A DNA stretch of 64,000 nt from Bacilli bacterium (lineage in GTDB: Bacteria > Bacillota_I > Bacilli_A > RF39 > UBA660). Numbering within the stretch: the stretch's first letter is position 1; each line of letters starts with the position of its first letter. Where the stretch lies: the NCBI GenBank assembly GCA_017541885.1, contig JAFXYF010000010.1:48996-112995 (forward strand), read 5' to 3'. This document shows, in pieces, positions 59,391 through 64,000 of this stretch. The notes beneath the pieces are model-generated. The model was not told where the DNA came from. It saw only the letters and a program-made list of their open reading frames with translations, and made no database searches. The position numbers and the translations under genes were made by a program.

Positions 59391-60182
59391 ATGGATTTAG
59401 TTAAATATTCTAAAAGTATATTTGAAGATATTAAACATATTGATGAGAATTGTAATGAATATTGGGAAGCTAGAGAACTACAAAAAATGTTGAAATATAA
59501 AGAATGGAGAAAATTTGAAGGAGTCATTAATAAAGCAAAAGAGTCTTGTATACAAAGTCAAAATAATGTTTTTGATCATTTTGTCCAATTGGACAAAATG
59601 ATAAGTATAGCCAAAGGAGCTAGAAGAAAAATAAATGATTATAAACTATCTCGTTATGCTTGCTATTTAATTGCTCAAAATGGAGACTCACATATAAAAG
59701 AAATAGCTCTAGCACAAACATATTTCGCCATCCAAACCAGGAAACAAGAATTATTAGAAAAAGAAATATCCGAAGAAGAGAAGAGAATAGCGACTAGGGA
59801 GAAAACAAGAAAAGGAAATTTAACATTAAATCAAACTGCAAAGAACTCTGGAGTAAAAAATTATGATAAATTTCATAATGCAGGATATAGAGGATTATAT
59901 AATGGTGAATCTGCAGATGATATTGCAAAAAGAAAAGGACTAAGATATAGGGAAGAAATACTAGATAATATGGGTAGTGAAGAACTAGCTGATAATCTAT
60001 TTAGAATTATTCATACAGAAAGGAAATTAAAAAGAGACAATATAAGCTCTGAAGGTGATGCACTTGATACACACTATGAAGTAGGTGTAAGAATAAGAAA
60101 CACTTTAAAAGATTTGGGAGCAACTATGCCTGAAGATTTACCAACTCCTAAAATATCAATGAAAGAATTAGATAAAAAATAA
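59391..60182 (+). CDS. dinD: DNA damage-inducible protein D homologue
   Basis: 263 residues, close to E. coli DinD (274). BRO-N-like N-terminus (WEARELQKMLKYKEWRKFEG, residues 24-43), then ISIAKGARRKINDYKLSRYA and CYLIAQNGDSHIKEIALAQT, and the C-terminal GATMPEDLPTPKISMKELDK signature. DinD inhibits RecA strand exchange in E. coli. I see no clear SOS box upstream, so DNA-damage control is unproven. GAAGGAGG site. Confidence 0.85.
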   Translation: MDLVKYSKSIFEDIKHIDENCNEYWEARELQKMLKYKEWRKFEGVINKAKESCIQSQNNVFDHFVQLDKMISIAKGARRKINDYKLSRYACYLIAQNGDSHIKEIALAQTYFAIQTRKQELLEKEISEEEKRIATREKTRKGNLTLNQTAKNSGVKNYDKFHNAGYRGLYNGESADDIAKRKGLRYREEILDNMGSEELADNLFRIIHTERKLKRDNISSEGDALDTHYEVGVRIRNTLKDLGATMPEDLPTPKISMKELDKK

Positions 60183-60203
60183 AACAATAAAATTGATTTT
60201 TTT
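60181..60203 (+). terminator. Weak terminator-like element after dinD
   Basis: Short CAAT/ATTG stem (60185-60188 with 60192-60195) followed by seven T. Too weak to be sure. Confidence 0.35.
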
Positions 60204-60242
60204 GTCGTTTAGTGTAATAATATATTCATAAGGAGGAGTAGT

Positions 60243-60737
60243 ATGTACGATAACTATGGATTAACTTCTCAACCTGAAGTAGGACTTCTTGCTGGAGCTA
60301 CTACAGCAGTAATTATCCTTGCAGTTATTTTAGGATTAATCTTAATTGCTGTAGGAGTATTTATGATTATTGCTAATTGTAAATTATTCAAGAAAGCAGG
60401 AGAACCATGGTGGAAAGCAATCGTTCCACTATACAATTCTTGGGTTGAAACTAAAATCGTTGGTTTAGCATGGTGGTGGTTCCCAATCTTTGCAGTATTA
60501 ACAGCATTGATTGCAAGAACAAATGACTATAATTATGTTGTATATATCGCATTATTATTAGTTTCATTTAACTACAACTTTAACCTTGCTAAAAAATTCG
60601 GTAAATCAAACGGATTTGCTGTATTAACAACATTATTACCAATTATCGGATTACCTATTTTAGCATTCGGAAGTGCAACTTATAACAAAGATGCTGAAGT
60701 AGATAAGAATGGTATTTTCTCAATTAAAGAAATGTAA
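60243..60737 (+). CDS. DUF5684-type membrane protein
   Basis: 164 residues, four membrane helices (about 18-42, 72-90, 97-113, 125-143). The block CKLFKKAGEPWWKAIVPLYN between helices 1 and 2 is the marker of DUF5684, sometimes fused to or found with signal peptidases. Function unknown. AAGGAGGAG site. Confidence 0.8.
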   Translation: MYDNYGLTSQPEVGLLAGATTAVIILAVILGLILIAVGVFMIIANCKLFKKAGEPWWKAIVPLYNSWVETKIVGLAWWWFPIFAVLTALIARTNDYNYVVYIALLLVSFNYNFNLAKKFGKSNGFAVLTTLLPIIGLPILAFGSATYNKDAEVDKNGIFSIKEM

Positions 60738-60745
60738 TTGAAAAG

Positions 60746-60775
60746 AAAAATTAGAAGAAATTCTAATTTTTTTTT
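60746..60775 (+). terminator. Terminator
   Basis: 11-bp stem (60746-60756 with 60761-60771), GAAA loop, nine T. Confidence 0.92.
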
Positions 60776-60791
60776 GATTAATATATTTTTG

Positions 60792-60800
60792 TGTTATAAT
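60792..60800 (+). promoter_or_regulatory. Extended -10 promoter
   Basis: TGT-TATAAT (TATAAT 60795-60800), 32 bases before the YitT-like gene. Confidence 0.6.
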
Positions 60801-60832
60801 CATAAAGGCGCCAAAATGAAAGAAGTGATTTT

Positions 60833-61729
60833 ATGAGTAATATTAATAAAAAATTATATAGTATATTTAAATGGAATATACAAGAATTAATCCAAACAAT
60901 TATAGGTTTAGCAATATTTTGTTTTGGTATTAATTTCTTTGTTGAACCTAATCATTTATATAGTGGTGGTATATTAGGATTAGCTCAGTTATTAAATAGA
61001 TTTATTAATGACTTAACTAATAGTAATTTCTATTTAACAGGTATTCTTTATCTATTAATAAATATTCCATTATTAATAACTGCATATTTTGCAATTAGTA
61101 AAAGTTTCTGTGCAAGAACAATATTTACAGTAGCACTTCAAACAATACTATTAGATATTATTCCTATACCTAGTGCACCATTAGTCTCTAACTTACTTAC
61201 TAATGTCTTAATCGCAGGTACATTAGTAGGAGTAGGTATTGCTCATATATTATCTGCTACAGGATCAACTGGAGGTACAGATATTATTGGTATAATTTTA
61301 ACCAATAAATATCCGGGCTTTAGTGTAGGGCGTTTTGCTTTAGGATTTAATGCAATTATATTTGGTATAAGTGGATTATTATATGGAGTATCTACAATGA
61401 TCTATTCAATAATGTATTCAATTATTGAAAACTTATCTATTGATAAATTACACGAACAAAATATTAGTAGTTGTGCAACTATATTTACTAAAAAGAAACC
61501 AACTGAAATATTAAAGTTTATTAAAAATGATTTAGATAGAGGTGCTACTACCTGGGAAGGTAAAGGTCTATATGATGACTCTAAAACATATATTACCTAT
61601 ATAGCATTATCTAGATATGAATTACATAAATTAGAGAAGTTTATGGAAGTAACTAATCAAGAAGTATTCCTAGTAAAAAATGATTATGTAGGAGTAGATG
61701 GAGACTTCTCTAAAAGATTATCAAAATAA
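60833..61729 (+). CDS. YitT-family membrane protein
   Basis: 298 residues. Five to six membrane helices in the first 200 residues, with FGINFFVEPNHLYSGGILGL, ATGSTGGTDIIGIILTNKY and FSVGRFALGFN as in YitT/DUF161 proteins, and a C-terminal cytosolic DUF2179 domain (about 215-298, with GATTWEGKGLYDDSKTYITY). Physiological role unclear. Own promoter and terminator. Confidence 0.9.
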   Translation: MSNINKKLYSIFKWNIQELIQTIIGLAIFCFGINFFVEPNHLYSGGILGLAQLLNRFINDLTNSNFYLTGILYLLINIPLLITAYFAISKSFCARTIFTVALQTILLDIIPIPSAPLVSNLLTNVLIAGTLVGVGIAHILSATGSTGGTDIIGIILTNKYPGFSVGRFALGFNAIIFGISGLLYGVSTMIYSIMYSIIENLSIDKLHEQNISSCATIFTKKKPTEILKFIKNDLDRGATTWEGKGLYDDSKTYITYIALSRYELHKLEKFMEVTNQEVFLVKNDYVGVDGDFSKRLSK

Positions 61730-61753
61730 AAACAGATTAAAAATCTGTTTTTT
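61729..61753 (+). terminator. Terminator
   Basis: 10-bp stem (61729-61738 with 61742-61751), AAA loop, six T. Confidence 0.88.
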
Positions 61754-61767
61754 AGTAACAATAAAAG

Positions 61768-61838
61768 AAAAAAACACCTAACTAGTGTTAGGTGAAAACC
61801 AGAAAGGTTACGCCTAAACACAACTTTAAGCGTTCCTC
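61768..61838 (-). ncRNA. Candidate small RNA gene, about 71 nt
   Basis: On the minus strand there is a promoter with perfect spacing, then three stem-loops and a terminator. SL1: a 9-bp stem (61825-61833 with 61810-61818, one G-U pair), six-base loop. SL2: AACC/GGTT (61806-61809 with 61797-61800), five-base loop. SL3: CACCTAAC/GTTAGGTG (61775-61794) followed by seven U. No open frame of note. It matches no family I know, including 6S, SRP RNA and tmRNA. Confidence 0.7.
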
Positions 61839-61844
61839 ATTTAT

Positions 61845-61873
61845 ATTATACGAAAAATAATAAATAGTATCAA
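61845..61873 (-). promoter_or_regulatory. Promoter of the candidate small RNA
   Basis: Minus strand TTGATA (61873-61868), 17-base spacer, TATAAT (61850-61845). Near-consensus, with a transcript start expected at about 61838. Confidence 0.75.
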
Positions 61874-61934
61874 TAATAACACTATTAATTTTACAAAAAA
61901 TATGTTATTTTATGTATGTATTGGAAGTGATTAT

Positions 61935-62624
61935 ATGAATAGAATAGGTATTATCTTCGCAATGGAAGAAGAACTTAAAGAATTATTAAATATTGTTGAA
62001 CTTGAAAACAGTTATGAAATATTTGATATTACTTTTTATGAGTGTAAATTAAATGATAAAGAACTTATTCTTGCGGAATCAGGTGTAGGTAAAGTAAATG
62101 CTGCAAGATGTACTCAAATATTAATAGATAATATGGATGTAGATTGTATATTTAATATTGGAGTTGCAGGATCTGTTTCTCCATCAGTTAAAGTATGTGA
62201 CATAGTAATAGGTGAGAAATTAGCTCAACACGATTTTGATATAACAGCCTTTAATCATGAAAAAGGGTATATTCCAAATATTGGTAAAGTATATATTGAA
62301 AGTGATCCATATTTATTAAAAATAGCAGAAGAAACAAATACTGATACAAATATTCATAAAGGAGTAATCGCATCAGGAGATATCTTCTGTACTGAAGAGT
62401 GGATGAGTAATAAGATAAGAACTAAGTTTGATGCATTATGTGTAGAAATGGAAGGAGCAAGTATTGCTCAAGTGTGTTTCTTATCACATATCCCATTCTT
62501 AGTAATTAGAAGTATATCAGATTCACCAGATGGTAGTGAAAATAAAATTACTTATGAAGAATTCTTAACAATCTCTTCTAAGAAAGTAGCAGAATATTTA
62601 AAAAATATAATTTTAAAACTATAA
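61935..62624 (+). CDS. mtnN: 5'-methylthioadenosine/S-adenosylhomocysteine nucleosidase
   Basis: 229 residues from ATG 61935 (GGAAGTGAT); an ATG at 61902 adds 11 residues that do not fit. IGIIFAMEEELKELL with catalytic Glu12, ESGVGKVNAARCTQ, FNIGVAGSVSP, VEMEGASIAQVC and RSISDSPDG (catalytic Asp) are all present. Splits MTA and SAH to adenine and the ribose derivative, recycling products of SAM use. Confidence 0.95.
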   Translation: MNRIGIIFAMEEELKELLNIVELENSYEIFDITFYECKLNDKELILAESGVGKVNAARCTQILIDNMDVDCIFNIGVAGSVSPSVKVCDIVIGEKLAQHDFDITAFNHEKGYIPNIGKVYIESDPYLLKIAEETNTDTNIHKGVIASGDIFCTEEWMSNKIRTKFDALCVEMEGASIAQVCFLSHIPFLVIRSISDSPDGSENKITYEEFLTISSKKVAEYLKNIILKL

Positions 62625-62652
62625 ACGCTTTATATTGAATAAAGTGTTTTTT
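62623..62652 (+). terminator. Terminator
   Basis: 10-bp stem (62623-62632 with 62640-62649, one G-T pair), six T; the left arm starts inside the mtnN stop codon. Confidence 0.8.
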
Positions 62653-62687
62653 AATTACTAAAAATATAATAAAAAGGAGAAAACAAA

Positions 62688-63116
62688 ATGGAAAGATTTA
62701 AAAATGTTGTATGTGCGGATCTATTAATCAAGAAAAGAATAAAAGATAAGACTTATATCTTATTAATGAAAAGACAAAATACTGGTAGTGATGATGGTTA
62801 CTACGAATTACCAGGAGGTCATCTAGAAGAGAAAGAAGATATCTTTGATGCAATGATAAGAGAAGCAAAAGAAGAGTTACTTGTAAATCTTAAAAGAAAA
62901 GATTTAAAATTAATTCATATTCTTCATCATTATAATGGAGAAAGAATTAACTTTATATTTGAGACTGATAAAGATTTAAATGTAAAAATAGGAGAAACTG
63001 AAAAGTGTTCTGAATTACTCTGGGTAAATATAAATAGATTACCTAAAAATACTACTTCTAAAGTAAAAAGAATTATTAAAAATATAAAGAATAATAATTT
63101 ATATGATTGTTTATAA
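62688..63116 (+). CDS. Nudix hydrolase
   Basis: 142 residues with an exact Nudix box, G-x5-E-x7-RE-x2-EE-L (Gly44, Glu50, Arg58, Glu59, Glu62, Glu63), in ELPGGHLEEKEDIFDAM and REAKEEL. Hydrolyses nucleoside diphosphates linked to another group; the substrate is unknown. AAAGGAG site. Confidence 0.92.
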   Translation: MERFKNVVCADLLIKKRIKDKTYILLMKRQNTGSDDGYYELPGGHLEEKEDIFDAMIREAKEELLVNLKRKDLKLIHILHHYNGERINFIFETDKDLNVKIGETEKCSELLWVNINRLPKNTTSKVKRIIKNIKNNNLYDCL

Positions 63117-63122
63117 AAACAA

Positions 63123-63150
63123 AAAAAGGATTAGTTTTCTAATCCTTTTT
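63123..63150. terminator. Bidirectional terminator
   Basis: 11-bp stem (63123-63133 with 63140-63150), six-base loop, A-run and T-run. The stop codon of the minus-strand gene lies in the stem. Confidence 0.88.
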
Positions 63151-64000
63151 TAATGACCTCTAAAAGCTCTTTATTTCCTTGTTTAGATAAATGTAATCCA
63201 TCTACCATAAATGACTTACTATTAGCTTTATATGAGATTGTATGTACGTTTTCTAGATTAAATTCATATGGAGTATTATAAACATATACAAAGTATAATT
63301 CATAATCTTTAGAAATATCTATAATAGCTTGATATTGTTCTTTAGATACTAATTCTTTTTGATCTAAAGATATAACAATTCTTTTAGCAATTTTTTTATC
63401 TTTAATATCATTCTTTATATCTTTAATAATATCTTGATAAGAATAATTTTGCTTTATAGTAAATCCACTCTCTGGATATACATCAACAAGATCATCATAT
63501 ATATTAAGTAATAAATCATTTCCATAGAAATATATCTTTTGATCTAATACTTTATTATGTTCTTCTATTAATTTATTCTTCTTATCTTCTAATTGTTTAT
63601 GATAATAATTATATATTCCATTGTAAATTGTATTAACATAAGCATTCATTCCAAAACCATTAAGGTGTATTCCATCTGCAGCAAAGTATTCTCCATGTCC
63701 TTGTGAAGCACCATACCAGTCTATTATGTGAACATTAGGATACATCTTAGCTAAGTTATAGAAACTTCCATTAACATGTACTTCTGCTTCATTAGATACT
63801 GTTACATAAAATACATTCTTACCTGCACAAGTATTCATAATTTCTTTTTGACAAGCTAACCCACATTGTCCATTAGTACCTAAATGTATAACTACATTAT
63901 CTGAAAGCATTCCATTATTCTTTACTCCTTGTAATATTCTATTTGCTTCATAGTCTGTACGAGACACAGCTGCATCAAAATATCCATTAGGGAATTTTTG
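63131..64000 (-). CDS. C-terminal part of an OatA-like acyltransferase with tandem SGNH domains (5' end outside window)
   Basis: The frame stays open to base 64000; the GTG at 63967 is only an internal codon (residues QKFPNGYFDAAVSRTD run through it). At least 289 residues. The first SGNH domain keeps the block NVVIHLGTNG and the Asp/His pair in DGIHLNGFG. After a coiled linker (EDKKNKLIEEHNKVL) a second SGNH-like half follows: YFYGNDLLLNI, a central strand part, and VDGLHLSKQGN. OatA-type proteins O-acetylate peptidoglycan, with the SGNH part outside. The duplication is unusual. Confidence 0.75.
   Translation of the reverse strand, partial: QKFPNGYFDAAVSRTDYEANRILQGVKNNGMLSDNVVIHLGTNGQCGLACQKEIMNTCAGKNVFYVTVSNEAEVHVNGSFYNLAKMYPNVHIIDWYGASQGHGEYFAADGIHLNGFGMNAYVNTIYNGIYNYYHKQLEDKKNKLIEEHNKVLDQKIYFYGNDLLLNIYDDLVDVYPESGFTIKQNYSYQDIIKDIKNDIKDKKIAKRIVISLDQKELVSKEQYQAIIDISKDYELYFVYVYNTPYEFNLENVHTISYKANSKSFMVDGLHLSKQGNKELLEVIKKGLEN

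Noticed and set aside
61768..61800. Plus-strand terminator after the YitT gene
   Set aside because: The hairpin CACCTAAC/GTTAGGTG is followed by GAAAACC on the plus strand; the T-run exists only on the minus strand, where it ends a small RNA.
1..64000. CRISPR array, insertion sequences or integrated phage
   Set aside because: No regularly spaced repeats, no transposase or integrase frames, no structural phage genes; only an isolated holin/lysin-like pair.
1..64000. tRNA or rRNA genes
   Set aside because: No cloverleaf with the GGTTCRA core or rRNA blocks was seen in the intergenic regions; a tRNAscan run would settle it.

Overview
The window is AT-rich DNA, densely coded on both strands, with good Shine-Dalgarno sites (GGAGG or AGGTGA), consensus and extended -10 promoters, and T-tailed hairpin terminators. 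Zinc-type S14, the S10-spc-alpha gene order, LysR, YitT, type VII secretion and SipW-like genes point to a low-GC Gram-positive of the Bacilli/Erysipelotrichia/RF39 ('Mollicutes-related') kind, probably an uncultured host-associated lineage. TGA is used as a stop, so the mycoplasma code does not apply. The species-level guess is inference. No tRNA, rRNA, insertion sequence or CRISPR array was found, and no stretch over 300 bases lacks a gene or RNA element.

Bases 1-18450 hold the tail of an unknown gene and then the ribosomal superoperon: rpsJ-rplCDWB-rpsS-rplV-rpsC-rplP-rpmC-rpsQ-rplNXE-rpsZ-rpsH-rplFR-rpsE-rplO-secY-adk-infA-rpmJ-rpsMK-rpoA-rplQ. rpmD (L30) and map are absent. Next come an SDR gene, two degenerate ECF-type ATPase genes without ecfT, truA, and rplM-rpsI behind a leader RNA.

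Bases 18500-32850 carry a holin/endolysin-like pair, a ZIP metal transporter, and a reduced type VII secretion locus (EssC plus a YukD-like ubiquitin fold and two small helical proteins). They also carry a degenerate SpoIID-like gene, a zinc phospholipase-like gene, and a cluster with two HEPN-type proteins (Abi_2 and a double-HEPN protein) around an HtrA protease.

Bases 32850-41400 start with a SipW-type export module (TasA/CalY-like substrate, signal peptidase fused to a large membrane domain, DUF5305-like protein). Then comes the most interesting locus, a compact four-gene operon with its own strong promoter and terminator: a McrB-like protein without a P-loop, a CbbX/EccA-type AAA+ ATPase, a complete ClpP-type protease translationally coupled to it, and a small protein. 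An amidase with four LysM repeats follows.

Bases 41400-64000 are mostly single genes, each with its own extended -10 promoter lying directly after the previous terminator: membrane and surface proteins, an aquaporin, a HEXXH protein, a LysR regulator, a SWIM zinc-finger protein, MazG, a PD-(D/E)XK nuclease, DinD, YitT, MtnN, a Nudix hydrolase and the end of a tandem SGNH acyltransferase. Two RNA elements stand out: a SAM-clan riboswitch without a P4 helix in front of a 70-residue gene (58197-58323), and an unassigned small RNA gene on the minus strand (about 61768-61838).
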